Positions 1 through 10,208 are shown, counted from the stretch's first letter. The stretch is 64,000 nt of DNA from Tessaracoccus palaemonis (GCF_019316905.1 NZ_CP079216.1:558001-622000); one strand, 5' to 3'. Translations and numbers: made by a program. The notes: generated from the sequence alone by a model not told the origin.

Positions 1-2371
1 ACTTCCTGCCGGTGACCTTCACCGTGATCTTCGCGCCCTTCTGGGCGGTCTTGACCGTGATGGTCTTGCTCGTGGCGCCCTTGATCTTCGAGCCGTTCGC
101 GTACCACTGGTAGGAGTACGAGGTGCCCGAGGTCCAGGTGCCGCGGATCACCGTGAGCTTCTTCCCGACCTTCGCGGTGCCCTTGATGGTGGGGACCTTG
201 GTGGTCAGCGAGCCCGCGGCGACGGACGAGGTGGCCTTGGAGGTCTTCGACGCGGTCGTGTAGCCGGAGAGCCTGCCGGTCACCTTGACGGTGATCTTCT
301 TACCCTTCTGGGTGGCGGTCGGCGTGAAGCTCTTGCCGGTGGCGCCCTTGATGGCGGAGCCTCCTGCGTACCACTGGTACGTGTAGGTGGTCCCAGAGGT
401 CCAGGTGCCGCGGATCGCGGTCAGCGTCCTGCCGACCTTGGCCGTGCCGGAGATCGTCGGTGTCTTGGTGGCGAGCGTCCCCGCCGCGACCTTGACTGCG
501 GCCGAGGAGGCAGTTGCGGTGTCGTAGCCGTCCTTGGTGCCGGTGACCTTGACCGAGATGGACTTGCCGCTGAGGGCGGAGGTCAGGGCGAGGGCGGACC
601 TGGTCGCGCCCTTGATGGCGCTGCTGCCGGAGAACCACTGGTACGACAGGTTCGTGCCGGCCGTCCAGGTGCCCGGCTTGGCGGTCAGAGTCGAGCCGAC
701 CTTGGCGCTGCCGGAGATCGTCGGCTTCCCGACGACCAGGGCGGAGTTGACGGTCTCGACGGTGATGCTCGCCTCATCGGAGGTGGCGGTGCCGAAGATG
801 TTGGTCGCTACCGCGCGGACTGCCGAGCCGTTGTCGGCGGCGGTCAGAGCCAGGTTCAGTTCGTTGGACGTCGCGCCCTCGATGGGTGCCCACTCGTCGG
901 AGCCGGCGGCCCGCTTCTCCCAGGCGATGGTCGGGGTGGGGCCACCGGTCGCGGTCACCGAGAAGGTGTGATCGATGCTCGGGACCTCGATGGAGACGTC
1001 GATGTTGGCTGTGACAGGATGCCCGGTGATGGCTGCGGGCGACTCGTCGAAGGAGACGGGGGTGAAGGTCTCGAACGGGGCGTAGGTGACGCCGCCACCT
1101 GCGTAGGTGTAGACGCCGTAGTTGCCACTGCCGACGATGGACTTCGCGTCCAGCTGCACCTCGAAGGTTCCATCGGGGTTGATCACGGCCGCGCCGCGGC
1201 TCTCGCCCCCGATCGCGTCGTAGTCTTCAGCCAAGACACCCCATTTTGTGCTGATGCCGGTGCGAGCGCTGGAGGTCGCGCCGGCGGTCGGCTGCCAGAC
1301 GTCGGCGAACTTGCCGAGGACGATGTAGGAGCCGGCGAACTTGCCGGCCAGGGGCTGGCGGGTGCCGTTGGTGAGGGTGCCGTTGGGCAGGAAGCCGCTG
1401 CCGGTCACCGTGATCGTCTCGCCGTCGGCGTCCAGGCCGGTCGTCTTGGAGACTGTCACGGTCGGTGTGGTCTGCTCGGCGGTGTACCCCACGGTCAGCG
1501 GGGTGGCGACCTTGACCGAGTCGCGGGCGGCGCCGGACGAGTACCAGTAGCTCGACTGGCCGGTCTTCATGTTGAAGTCGACCAGGGACTGCGGGAAGGC
1601 GCCCCAGTAGGCGTTTGCGCGGTTCTGGGCGGTGCCGGTGCCTACTTCGACCTCGACGCCGAGGTAGTCGGGGGTGACGGTGAAGCCGGTCTCTGTCACC
1701 TCGACGCCGGTCAGGTCGGCGAGGACGACCTCGGTCGCGGGGAGGGCGCCCCAGGTGCCGCCGGACATCGAGGCTGCGTATCCGGTGGCGGTCGCGGTGA
1801 GCTGGCCGGTGCCGTCGGCCGCGACGGTCAGGACCGGGTCGCTGGCGGACCAGTAGGTCAGGCCGCCGTAGAAGACGACGCTGAAGTCGCCGTCCCAGGA
1901 GACGGTGGCGGAGCCGTCGGAGTTGATGAGGCCCTCACCCTCGCTGATCTTGACGACGTTGCCCGTCTTGGTCGACGGCTGCCACGCCACGACGTTGGTC
2001 CCGGCCCCGGTCTGGCACTTGGTCGCCCACGTCGGGGTCACCTGGGTGCCGTCGGGACCGTCCTTCAGGATCTCGACGTTGCCGACGGAGGACTGGTAGA
2101 AGCCATCGGCCTCGGTCCACGGGCGGGACGAGGTGGTGTCGCCGGCGATTCCGGCCGAAAGGAAGTTGCAGCTGCCGTCGTACGCGCCCCCACCGGTCTC
2201 CGTGCTGAGACCCCAGGTGAGGACTGCGTCGGAGACGGTGGTGGGGGTTGCGGAGTCGATGGCGTCGGCGTGGGCGGCTGGGGCGGCGACGAAGCCGCCG
2301 AAGGCCAGGGCCGTCGCGGTCGCCGCGACCAGCGCGGCGCGCGCGAGTCGGCGCGGGGCAGGGTGCGTCAT
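1..2371 (-). CDS. Secreted HtaA-domain protein with Ig-like repeats (partial, C-terminus outside window)
   Basis: Probable cell-surface haem-binding protein. About 790 residues are visible and the gene runs off the left edge. Residues 1-35 form a signal peptide: an RR-containing basic start, a hydrophobic core, and cleavage after AHA. Residues about 50-230 resemble an HtaA domain (WGLSTETGGG start, then YGGLTYWSASDP and a TGVEVTETGFTV strand), the family that binds haem in Corynebacterium HtaA. After a further adhesin-like region, near-identical Ig-like repeats of about 85 aa begin near residue 545. Each has PTISGTAKVG, GTWTSGT and YQWYAGGS-like segments. The start is ATG at 2371 with AAGGA about 7 nt upstream. 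A DtxR/IdeR-like box lies about 50 nt upstream, so iron-repressed expression is inferred. Haem ligands were not verified, and an adhesin role is the alternative. Confidence 0.75.
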   Translation of the reverse strand, partial: MTHPAPRRLARAALVAATATALAFGGFVAAPAAHADAIDSATPTTVSDAVLTWGLSTETGGGAYDGSCNFLSAGIAGDTTSSRPWTEADGFYQSSVGNVEILKDGPDGTQVTPTWATKCQTGAGTNVVAWQPSTKTGNVVKISEGEGLINSDGSATVSWDGDFSVVFYGGLTYWSASDPVLTVAADGTGQLTATATGYAASMSGGTWGALPATEVVLADLTGVEVTETGFTVTPDYLGVEVEVGTGTAQNRANAYWGAFPQSLVDFNMKTGQSSYWYSSGAARDSVKVATPLTVGYTAEQTTPTVTVSKTTGLDADGETITVTGSGFLPNGTLTNGTRQPLAGKFAGSYIVLGKFADVWQPTAGATSSARTGISTKWGVLAEDYDAIGGESRGAAVINPDGTFEVQLDAKSIVGSGNYGVYTYAGGGVTYAPFETFTPVSFDESPAAITGHPVTANIDVSIEVPSIDHTFSVTATGGPTPTIAWEKRAAGSDEWAPIEGATSNELNLALTAADNGSAVRAVATNIFGTATSDEASITVETVNSALVVGKPTISGSAKVGSTLTAKPGTWTAGTNLSYQWFSGSSAIKGATRSALALTSALSGKSISVKVTGTKDGYDTATASSAAVKVAAGTLATKTPTISGTAKVGRTLTAIRGTWTSGTTYTYQWYAGGSAIKGATGKSFTPTATQKGKKITVKVTGRLSGYTTASKTSKATSSVAAGSLTTKVPTIKGTAKVGKKLTVIRGTWTSGTSYSYQWYANGSKIKGATSKTITVKTAQKGAKITVKVTGRK

Positions 2372-2421
2372 ACAGAGTCCTTGTCAACGTGGGAACGGAA
2401 TTAGCCAACGCAAGCATGAGC

Positions 2422-2440
2422 TAAGGCTCGCCTAACCTAA
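2422..2440 (-). promoter_or_regulatory. DtxR/IdeR-type iron box
   Basis: On the minus strand the 19-mer TTAGGTTAGGCGAGCCTTA matches the DtxR/IdeR consensus TTAGGTTAGSCTAACCTAA at 16 of 19 positions. It lies about 50 nt upstream of the HtaA-domain gene start, where it could block a promoter when Fe2+ is abundant. A DtxR/IdeR homologue is encoded at 43647-44339. The divergent lipase gene starts 96 bp to the right and might share the site. Confidence 0.75.
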
Positions 2441-2535
2441 CGGTGCGACGGATGGGGGCGCCACGCGTCCGGGCCTTGTTCGCTGTCGGCGAAGGGATCG
2501 GTTCGGAGTGCGCGGGTCGGGGATGAGAATGAACC

Positions 2536-5448
2536 ATGGCAACACCCCTGGCCGAACCGGGACCGCAGCTGCCGCTGCGGGAGCTGATGGCGACCACCGC
2601 CGTGGTGGTCTGCTTCGTCGTGATGGGCGAGCTCGACCGCCTCATCGGCGGCATCGCCGTCGGACAGTTCCAGCCGAGCATGGCGGGCGCGAACGCGCTC
2701 CGCTGTTGGGGCCCGGACTGGCCGGCTGACGATCCGCTCGCCGTCCTGCACGGCGCCGTGATCGCCGACGTCGACCTCTTGGCCTGGCGCCTGATCCTGA
2801 CCTACGCGCTGATCGACTGCGTCGCCGCGGTGGCCTATGCCTTCCTGCTTCATCAGCTGCTGACGCGCAGCCGCGTGAGCGTGCCGGACCCGCCGTTCGC
2901 GGTGCTGCTGGCTCCAATCCCGTGGGTGGCGGTCGCGGCGGGCGTGCTCGATGGTCTGGAGAACCTCGCTATCGCCGTGTCCGCACGGATCGGGCCGGAG
3001 CACTGGCCTGGCGCCGTCGCCGTGGCACTCACCCTTCTCAAGTGGCTGTTCGTGGCCCGGGCGGCCCTGCCCCTGGCATACGCGCTGGGCAGTCGTGACG
3101 TGCGCCCAGCCGTCGGGCGGTGGCTGCACGCGCTGTGGGCCCAGGGGTTCTCCCTCCTGGCGGTGCTGCCGGTGGCCGTCCTGTCCCTGGTGCCCGCGCC
3201 CGGCGTGTTCGACCAGCTGCCCGATGTGCAGCGGACCTGGCTCGAGTTCTGGTCGGTCGGGCAGCTGCACGCAGTCGTCGCAATGGTGGTGCTGGCGACG
3301 CTGGCCTGGGGTCTCTTCGTGCTGGGGCGCCTCGTGACGAGCGACGCGATGGCTCGGCTGGATGGAAGCGCAGCGCCCCGGGAGAGGGTGCCGTTGTGGC
3401 TGTGGCTGATCGGCCCGGCGGTCGTCGGTGCCGCGGTGGCGGCGTCGCTGGTGGCGGGTGGCCACCCGAGGTGGGTGGCGTTCGTGGTCTTCGCTGCCAT
3501 CCCGCTGGCTGTGGCGGCGTCGTCCTGGTGGCTGCGGCCCCGCCGAAGCCTCCAGCAGCCACCGCCGCGGGCAGCCGGGCCCGTCGAGGAGATGTGGTTG
3601 GTCGGCGACCTGCTGGCCCTGCTGCCGCTGTCGGTCGGCGCCGTCGGGCTCATCCGGTCGTACACGTCGGTGGTCGCGCTCCAGGGGTTCGGCTTCGCCG
3701 CGGTGGCGTCGGTGTGTGCGGCGGGTGGGGCGCTGGCCGCGTGGCGGCTCATCCCGCATCTGGTGGCGGTGAGCCCGACGACGCTCGTCGATCCTCAGGC
3801 CGGCCCAGCCCTCGGCCCGAGGGCTGGTGAGGAGTCCGCGGGTCTCCGGCTGCTGAAGTTCGCCTGGGGAGCGCTGGCGGTGAGCGTTGTCGTCCTGGCG
3901 GTCGTGGCTGTGTGGCCGGGGCAGGCGGCCGAAGTCGCGGGGGTGCTGGGCGCATTCATGGTGGCCTGGGGTGCGATCGTCGTGCTCGGCGGTTCGCTGG
4001 TGGTCATCAACGCACGGTACAAACCGCCGGAGATCTTCTGGACCCGCGCCTTCCGGCTCCGGGAGGTGCCGGTGGCCGGACTCCTCGTCGCAGTGCTGTT
4101 CGCGGGCGCGACGCTGGGTGGCGCCGAGGTGCACCCGCTGCGTGGGTCGGGGGCGACCGGCGCGGCGACCGTCGGCTGGTCGGAGGCCGCGGTCGAATGG
4201 CGGGACCGCATCGGCCGCGCTCAGGCCGCCGACGAGGAAGTGTGCCGCTTCACCGACGGAGCCGGTGCCGTGTTGCGCCCGCTGATCATGGTGGCGGCAG
4301 AGGGCGGCGGGATCAGGGCCGCCTACTGGACGGCCGCGACGATGGCGGCGATCTCGAGGGCCTCCGGCTGCGGGCTGGACGCGGTCGCGGTGGCATCGGG
4401 CGTCAGCGGCGGCTCCGTCGGCCTGTCCGTGCTGCGGGTGAGCGACGCGGACGCGGCCGTGGACGGGGTCGCGCGAATGGGCGGGGCCTCCGCTCTCGGT
4501 CAGGCGTCCATCGGGCTGCTGGTCCGCGATCCGCTGTACGCGGCCGCCGGAGTCCCGGTCGGCGCCACTGCCGAGGCGCCGTGGCGCGACAGGGCCGCGC
4601 TCATGGAGGACGCGTGGGTCGCGTCGGTCCCGGCGCTGGGCGGCGACTTCTACGCGCCGCCCACGGGAGCGCTGAGCGCCCCGCTGGTGCTCAACTCGGC
4701 TGACGCCGTGTCGGGGTGCCGGGTGCTGGTGACCCAGCTCGATGTCTCCTCCGAGGTGGAGAGCACCTGCACGGGCTCGGGTCCGACGCTGCCCGCCAGC
4801 CGCCCGATCGCGGACTACCTGTCCAGCTCGACGGACGAGGACCGTCCGCGGGACGTGTACCTCGACGGGCTCAGCGTCGCCACGGCCGCCATGGCGTCGG
4901 CACGCTTCCCGTACGTGACACCGTCGGGGGTGGTCGGGCCCTGCGGCGACGCGCCGCGGGCACAGCTGATCGACGGCGGCTATATCGCGGGGAGCGACCT
5001 CGGAACCCTGATCGACCTCGCCCCGCACCTGCTCGACACGGTCTCGCTGCCCGACGACGTCGTGCCCATCGTCGTCTATCTGCACAACGAGGTCGACGAG
5101 CTGCTGACGGGTCAGCCGGCGGAGATCAGCGAACTCGCCGTCCCGCCCGTCGGGTGGCTGAACGCCAACACCTCGCTCTCCACCACCTCGGCCTGGCTGC
5201 AGCGGGCGGCTGCCCTGTCCGAGACGGTCGGCTGGCCAAATCCGACCCACGTGTTCGTCGTCGCGCCCGACAAGGAGCCCGCCATCGCACCGCCGCTCGG
5301 CTGGCAGCTCTCCAGCGTCAGCAGGCAGTCGATGGACGACTCCATCACGGACGCGGAGGCGCAATGTGGTCTTGACGAGGAGCCGCGGGAAGGTGTCTAC
5401 CGGGGGTTGGCCGCACTGCTCACGGCGCTCGGCTGCGCGGCGCGATGA
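2536..5448 (+). CDS. Multi-pass membrane protein with C-terminal patatin-like phospholipase domain
   Basis: 970 aa. Roughly the first 540 residues hold many hydrophobic segments separated by short loops, with a strongly hydrophobic stretch near 510-530. The remainder is a patatin-like serine acyl hydrolase. A glycine-rich oxyanion loop (AEGGGIRAAYW, about 588-598) is followed by the nucleophile elbow GVSGGS with Ser624, and the catalytic aspartate lies in IDGGY (Asp813). The Ser-Asp dyad is therefore complete, and lipid acyl hydrolysis at the membrane is the likely activity. The substrate is unknown. The ATG at 2536 is the only sensible in-frame start. A GAGAAT hexamer 5 nt before it may be a -10 of a leaderless transcript. 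The gene is divergent from the HtaA gene. Confidence 0.8.
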   Translation: MATPLAEPGPQLPLRELMATTAVVVCFVVMGELDRLIGGIAVGQFQPSMAGANALRCWGPDWPADDPLAVLHGAVIADVDLLAWRLILTYALIDCVAAVAYAFLLHQLLTRSRVSVPDPPFAVLLAPIPWVAVAAGVLDGLENLAIAVSARIGPEHWPGAVAVALTLLKWLFVARAALPLAYALGSRDVRPAVGRWLHALWAQGFSLLAVLPVAVLSLVPAPGVFDQLPDVQRTWLEFWSVGQLHAVVAMVVLATLAWGLFVLGRLVTSDAMARLDGSAAPRERVPLWLWLIGPAVVGAAVAASLVAGGHPRWVAFVVFAAIPLAVAASSWWLRPRRSLQQPPPRAAGPVEEMWLVGDLLALLPLSVGAVGLIRSYTSVVALQGFGFAAVASVCAAGGALAAWRLIPHLVAVSPTTLVDPQAGPALGPRAGEESAGLRLLKFAWGALAVSVVVLAVVAVWPGQAAEVAGVLGAFMVAWGAIVVLGGSLVVINARYKPPEIFWTRAFRLREVPVAGLLVAVLFAGATLGGAEVHPLRGSGATGAATVGWSEAAVEWRDRIGRAQAADEEVCRFTDGAGAVLRPLIMVAAEGGGIRAAYWTAATMAAISRASGCGLDAVAVASGVSGGSVGLSVLRVSDADAAVDGVARMGGASALGQASIGLLVRDPLYAAAGVPVGATAEAPWRDRAALMEDAWVASVPALGGDFYAPPTGALSAPLVLNSADAVSGCRVLVTQLDVSSEVESTCTGSGPTLPASRPIADYLSSSTDEDRPRDVYLDGLSVATAAMASARFPYVTPSGVVGPCGDAPRAQLIDGGYIAGSDLGTLIDLAPHLLDTVSLPDDVVPIVVYLHNEVDELLTGQPAEISELAVPPVGWLNANTSLSTTSAWLQRAAALSETVGWPNPTHVFVVAPDKEPAIAPPLGWQLSSVSRQSMDDSITDAEAQCGLDEEPREGVYRGLAALLTALGCAAR

Positions 5449-5516
5449 TGGTCGATGTCGCGTTGCCGTCGGCGGAAACCCCTCCCCACGGCGATAGTTC
5501 ATGATTCAATGAACCG

Positions 5517-6233
5517 GTGAGCATCGACGTACAGATCTGGTCCGACATCGCCTGCCCCTGGTGTTTCATCGGCAAGCGCCGCTTCGAGAAGGCGCTCGCG
5601 CAGTTCCCACAGCGCGAGCAGGTCACCGTGACCTGGCGCAGCTTCCAGCTCGACCCGACGCTGCCCGAGCACGACGACCGCTCCGAGGTCGACTACCTCG
5701 TCGAGTCCAAGGGCATCCCGCGGGCCAGCGTCGAGCAGATGATCGGCCAGGTCGCCGAGAACGCGCTCGGCGAGGGGCTGCACTACGACTTCGACCACCT
5801 CGTCGTCGCCAACTCCCGCCGCGCGCACCGCCTGCTGCAGCTGGCCAAACACATCGATGCCGAGGATGGGGGCACGCGTGCCGCGGACCTGAAGGAGCTG
5901 CTGCTTGCCGCGCACTTCGAGAAGGCCCTCGACATCGGAAATGTCGAGGTGCTGGCCGCGCTGGCCGAGGAGGTCGGCATCGCGCCCGACGACGCCGAGG
6001 CCGCCGCCTCGTCCGACGAACTCGACCACGCCGTCGAGGCCGACATCCGGCTCGGCGCGCAGATCGGTGTCCGAGGAGTGCCCTTCTTCGTGGTCGACGG
6101 CAAGTACGGCATCTCCGGCGCGCAGCCTCCGGAGGTCTTCCTGCAGGTGCTGGAGCAGGCCCGCGCCGAGCAGACCCCCTCGCTGATCACGGTCGGCGAG
6201 TCGGGCGACGCCTGCGGCCCCGACGGCTGCTGA
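5517..6233 (+). CDS. DsbA-family oxidoreductase, FrnE-like
   Basis: 238 aa cytoplasmic thiol-disulfide oxidoreductase of the DsbA/FrnE (2-hydroxychromene-2-carboxylate isomerase-like) family. The redox motif CPWC is at residues 13-16 right after the first beta strand (VQIWSDIACPWC). The cis-proline loop GVPFFVVDGKYGISGAQ lies near 185-200, and the typical helical insertion sits between. No signal peptide is present. The C-terminal tail carries two further cysteines (ACGPDGC). FrnE proteins of this type are tied to oxidative-stress tolerance in Deinococcus; the role here is inferred. GTG at 5517 is the start, because nearby ATGs are out of frame. It is convergent with the next gene, with a 6-nt gap. 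Confidence 0.85.
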   Translation: MSIDVQIWSDIACPWCFIGKRRFEKALAQFPQREQVTVTWRSFQLDPTLPEHDDRSEVDYLVESKGIPRASVEQMIGQVAENALGEGLHYDFDHLVVANSRRAHRLLQLAKHIDAEDGGTRAADLKELLLAAHFEKALDIGNVEVLAALAEEVGIAPDDAEAAASSDELDHAVEADIRLGAQIGVRGVPFFVVDGKYGISGAQPPEVFLQVLEQARAEQTPSLITVGESGDACGPDGC

Positions 6234-6239
6234 CCGGCC

Positions 6240-7622
6240 TCAGCCCTTCTTGTCCTTGGCCGCGGCCTTGGCGCGCAGCGCGTTGATGTCGAAGCCCTGC
6301 ATCACCGGAACGTCCGGGGCGTTTGCCTCGTCCTCCCACGGGTCGTAGGGCTTCTCGTCGTCGTCATCGTCGATGAAACCCTTGGAGGGGTCGTACTTGT
6401 CCCGGAGCTCGCCGCCGACGCGGTCCACGTCGCCCATCTTCTCGTCGGGCAGCGTCGCGAGGATCTCGTGGATGTATCCCGCCGCGGCCTCCTCGGTCGG
6501 CACCTCGCGGTGCTCTCGCTGCGACTGGTACCAGCGGTAGTCGAGCACCTCGTGGTAGAACTGCGCCGCGTCCCGCTTGCCCCGCAGGTGCGAGGGGATG
6601 CGATTGACCGCGGGCTCGAACACCTCGACCAGCCACTTGTGCGCGGCAACGGACTCCGGAGTGTGCGGGACGACCTTCGCGCGGAAGGTGTCCATGTCGT
6701 TGAGCAGGCGGCGGGCCTGGTGCTCCTCGGCGTCGAGGCCGGTCAGGCGCATCAGGCGGCGGGCGTGGTGGCCGGCGTCGACCACCTTCGGCCGCATCCG
6801 GATCGTCCCGCCGTCGGGCGACGCGTCGACATCGATCTCGGCGACGTCGAACCCGAGCGCGTTGAGCCGCCGCACACGGCCCTCGAGGCGGTACAGCTCG
6901 GACTGGTCGAATTCCTCGACCCCCGTGAGCTCCGCCCACAGCTGCTCGTAGCGGTCCTCGATGGTCTCGACGAGCCACGTCGGGTCAAGGGACGGGTCGA
7001 GGATGCCGCCCGCCTCGAGGTCGAGGAACTCACCGAACAGGTTGGTGCGGGCGTTCTGCAGGTCGTGGGCGCGCTGCCCGTCGGTCAGCTGGTCGTGCAG
7101 CTCTCCGGTCTCCGCGTCGACGAGGTACGCGGCGAACTCGCCGGCGTCGCGGCGGAACAGGATGTTCGAGAGGGAGACGTCGCCCCAGTAGAAGCCGCTC
7201 AGATGCAGCCGGGCGAAGAGGACGACCATGGCGTCGAGGAGGCGGTTCACCGTCTCGTGCTTCACGCCGGGGTAGAACAGCGACCGGTACGGCAGGGAGA
7301 AGGGGAGGTGTCGGGTCAGCAGGATGGGATCGAGGGGGTTGCCCTCCACGTCGACCCGGCCCAGCACCACGCCGACGGGCTCGACCGACGGGACGCCGAG
7401 GCGCTTGAGCTCGCCGAGGAGGCGGTATTCCTGCACCGCGACCTCCTCCAGGATCTCCTTCGCGGCGAGGAACTGGTCACCCACCTGGAGGAAGCGCACG
7501 ACGTGGCGGGAGATGCCGCGGGGCAGCGCGACCAGGTGCTGCGTCGGCCAGTCCGCCAGCGGAACCTGCCAGGGCAGCCGGATCAGGTCAGCGTCAGGCC
7601 GGGCTGCGAGGAATCTGGGCAC
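6240..7622 (-). CDS. DUF4032 protein (kinase-like fold)
   Basis: 460 aa actinobacterial DUF4032 protein, distantly related to lipopolysaccharide/RIO-type kinases. The N-terminal half has kinase-like features: a catalytic-loop-like WGDVSLSNILF with Asp and Asn, followed by YLVDAETGE, which resembles a metal-binding DFG segment. The C-terminal half contains the DUF4032 helical region (HARRLMRLTG, then YHEVLDYRWYQSQ) and an acidic tail with DDDDDEKPYDPWEDE. The substrate is unknown and phosphotransfer is only an inference. Start GTG at 7622 is chosen because TAGGCT lies exactly 7 nt upstream, giving a leaderless transcript. Downstream of metB on the same strand. Confidence 0.8.
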   Translation of the reverse strand: MPRFLAARPDADLIRLPWQVPLADWPTQHLVALPRGISRHVVRFLQVGDQFLAAKEILEEVAVQEYRLLGELKRLGVPSVEPVGVVLGRVDVEGNPLDPILLTRHLPFSLPYRSLFYPGVKHETVNRLLDAMVVLFARLHLSGFYWGDVSLSNILFRRDAGEFAAYLVDAETGELHDQLTDGQRAHDLQNARTNLFGEFLDLEAGGILDPSLDPTWLVETIEDRYEQLWAELTGVEEFDQSELYRLEGRVRRLNALGFDVAEIDVDASPDGGTIRMRPKVVDAGHHARRLMRLTGLDAEEHQARRLLNDMDTFRAKVVPHTPESVAAHKWLVEVFEPAVNRIPSHLRGKRDAAQFYHEVLDYRWYQSQREHREVPTEEAAAGYIHEILATLPDEKMGDVDRVGGELRDKYDPSKGFIDDDDDEKPYDPWEDEANAPDVPVMQGFDINALRAKAAAKDKKG

Positions 7623-7629
7623 GCCCTCC

Positions 7630-7635
7630 AGCCTA
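7630..7635 (-). promoter_or_regulatory. -10 box (TAGGCT) of leaderless DUF4032 gene
   Basis: TAGGCT on the minus strand, 7 nt before the GTG start at 7622, with no Shine-Dalgarno sequence between. Confidence 0.6.
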
Positions 7636-7675
7636 CTCGGCCGCCTCCGTCGGGCGCAGTGGGCCGGAGTCGAAG

Positions 7676-8842
7676 TCAGCTGACGGCGAGCGCCCGCGCC
7701 AACGCCTCGTCGACGACCGTCATCAGGTCGTCGGCGGATTCGACGCCGACGCTGAACCGCAGGAGGCCGTCGGAGATGCCGGCCTCCGCGCGCGCCTCGG
7801 GCGTCATGCCGGCGTGGGTCATGGTCGCGGGGACGCAGATCAGGGACTCGACGCCGCCCAGCGACTCGGCGAGGTGGAAGATCTGCAGGCCGTCGAGGAA
7901 GGCGGCGACGGCGGGCGCGCCGCCCGCCAGTTCAAGGCTGAAGAGCGAGCCGAACCCGGACTGTTGCCGCTTCGCGAGCCGGTGCTGCGGGTGCGACTTC
8001 AGGCCGGGCCAGTGGAGCTTCGACACGGCGGGGTGCCCGTCCAGCAGCGTCATGAGCGCCGAGGTGTTCTCGGCGTGCACGCGCAGGCGCGCGTCGAGCG
8101 TGCGCAGCCCGCGCAGCGCAAGGTAGGAGTCGAAGGCCCCGGCCGTCAGGCCCAACGCGTTGGCCCACATCCGCAGTCGCTCGTGCACCTGCGGGTCGGC
8201 GGCGATCGCCGCGCCGCCCACCACGTCGGAGTGGCCGTTGATGAACTTGGTCGTCGAGTGGACGACGATGTCGACGCCGTGCTCCAGAGGCCGCTGCAGC
8301 AGCGGCGTCAGGAAGGTGTTGTCGGCGGCCACCACCGCCCCGACGGCGTGCGCGGCCTCGGCGGTGGCGGCCAGGTCGGTGATGCGCAGCAGCGGGTTGC
8401 TCGGGGTCTCGATCCAGACAAGGTCGGCACCGCGGCCCAGGGCCTCGGCGAAGGCGGTCTCGTCGTTGAAGTCGACGAACTCCACGTCGAAGCGACCCTG
8501 CGAGGCGAGGTAGCTGAACAGGCGCCAGGTGCCGCCGTAGGAGTCGTGCTGCACGATCGCGCGACCGCCGCCCGGCACGAACGCCTCGGCGATCAGCGTC
8601 ACGGCGGCGAGCCCGGTGCCCACCGCGGTGGCGCCGACGCCGCCCTCGAGGGTGGCGAGCGCGTCGGTCAGCTGGTCACGCGTCGGATTGGAGGATCGCG
8701 AGTAGTCGTACGGACCGGCGGTCGACGGGTCCGGGAACACGTAGTTGGTGCTCAGGTAGATCGGTGGGACCACCGCCCGGTAGGCGGGGTCGGCACCCAT
8801 GCCAGCTCGCATCCCACGTGTCCAACGTCCCAGCTCAGCCAT
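7676..8842 (-). CDS. metB: Cystathionine gamma-synthase / PLP-dependent trans-sulfuration enzyme
   Basis: 388 aa fold-type I PLP enzyme of the Cys/Met metabolism family, predicted to join O-acylhomoserine and cysteine in methionine synthesis. Visible motifs are YDYSRSSNPTRDQL near residue 46, the PLP-phosphate region (GTGLAA), DNTF with the conserved Asp, and HSTTKFINGHSDVVGG with the Schiff-base Lys199. A C-terminal SLGGVESL..P segment is also present. Length and motifs fit MetB; a gamma-lyase role cannot be excluded from sequence alone. ATG at 8842 is preceded by TAACGT 6 nt upstream, so the mRNA is probably leaderless. A terminator separates it from the ABC ATPase gene upstream. Confidence 0.88.
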   Translation of the reverse strand: MAELGRWTRGMRAGMGADPAYRAVVPPIYLSTNYVFPDPSTAGPYDYSRSSNPTRDQLTDALATLEGGVGATAVGTGLAAVTLIAEAFVPGGGRAIVQHDSYGGTWRLFSYLASQGRFDVEFVDFNDETAFAEALGRGADLVWIETPSNPLLRITDLAATAEAAHAVGAVVAADNTFLTPLLQRPLEHGVDIVVHSTTKFINGHSDVVGGAAIAADPQVHERLRMWANALGLTAGAFDSYLALRGLRTLDARLRVHAENTSALMTLLDGHPAVSKLHWPGLKSHPQHRLAKRQQSGFGSLFSLELAGGAPAVAAFLDGLQIFHLAESLGGVESLICVPATMTHAGMTPEARAEAGISDGLLRFSVGVESADDLMTVVDEALARALAVS

Positions 8843-8848
8843 GCCGCC

Positions 8849-8854
8849 ACGTTA
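8849..8854 (-). promoter_or_regulatory. -10 box (TAACGT) of leaderless metB
   Basis: TAACGT on the minus strand, six nt before ATG 8842, with no ribosome-binding site between. Confidence 0.55.
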
Positions 8855-8900
8855 GCCGACCTTGGCCGCGGTCGATCCGTCGTGTCCGCCTGAACGCGGA

Positions 8901-8934
8901 CGAGGGGCCGCAGCTCGAAAGCTGCGACCCCTCG
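8901..8934 (-). terminator. Intrinsic terminator hairpin after ABC ATPase gene
   Basis: Two stacked stems: CGAGGGG with CCCCTCG outside and GCAGCT with AGCTGC inside around a CGAA tetraloop. It begins 20 nt past the stop codon at 8955. No long T tract is visible, which is usual in high-GC actinobacteria. Confidence 0.75.
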
Positions 8935-8954
8935 GGCGGGACGTCAGAGACGGA

Positions 8955-10046
<1,092 letters not shown>

Positions 10047-10063
10047 GCCACATTCCTTTCCAC

Positions 10064-10081
10064 GGGCAGGTACGTGCCCGA
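10064..10081 (-). promoter_or_regulatory. Hairpin in 5' leader of the ABC ATPase mRNA
   Basis: CGGGCA and TGCCCG flank a 6-nt loop just upstream of the ribosome-binding site. A second weaker inverted repeat (TCCTC/GAGGA) lies at about 10101-10115. Together they could fold the leader; no known riboswitch consensus was recognised. Confidence 0.4.
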
Positions 10082-10195
10082 CGATCCGAGTGGAGGAAGT
10101 CCTCCTCATGGAGGAGATCCGACATTGACTCTAGCGTGTCCGGCCGTCGATGCCACCGTGGGGTACTGAAGAGTGGTCATCTTCGACGCGTCACG

Positions 10196-10201
10196 TACGA
10201 T
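10196..10201 (+). promoter_or_regulatory. -10 box (TACGAT) of leaderless VTT gene
   Basis: TACGAT is 7 nt before GTG 10209. It overlaps the alternative ATG at 10200, which argues for GTG as the real start. Confidence 0.6.
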
Positions 10202-10208
10202 GCAGCGC

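Noticed and set aside
968..2404. 478-aa plus-strand frame opposite the HtaA gene
   Set aside because: Gly/Val/Asp-rich antisense artefact; the minus strand carries a signal peptide and recognisable domains.
2437..5502. 1021-aa minus-strand reading frame
   Set aside because: Exact shadow of the patatin-lipase gene; its product is low-complexity and Arg/Gln/His-rich, typical of high-GC antisense frames.
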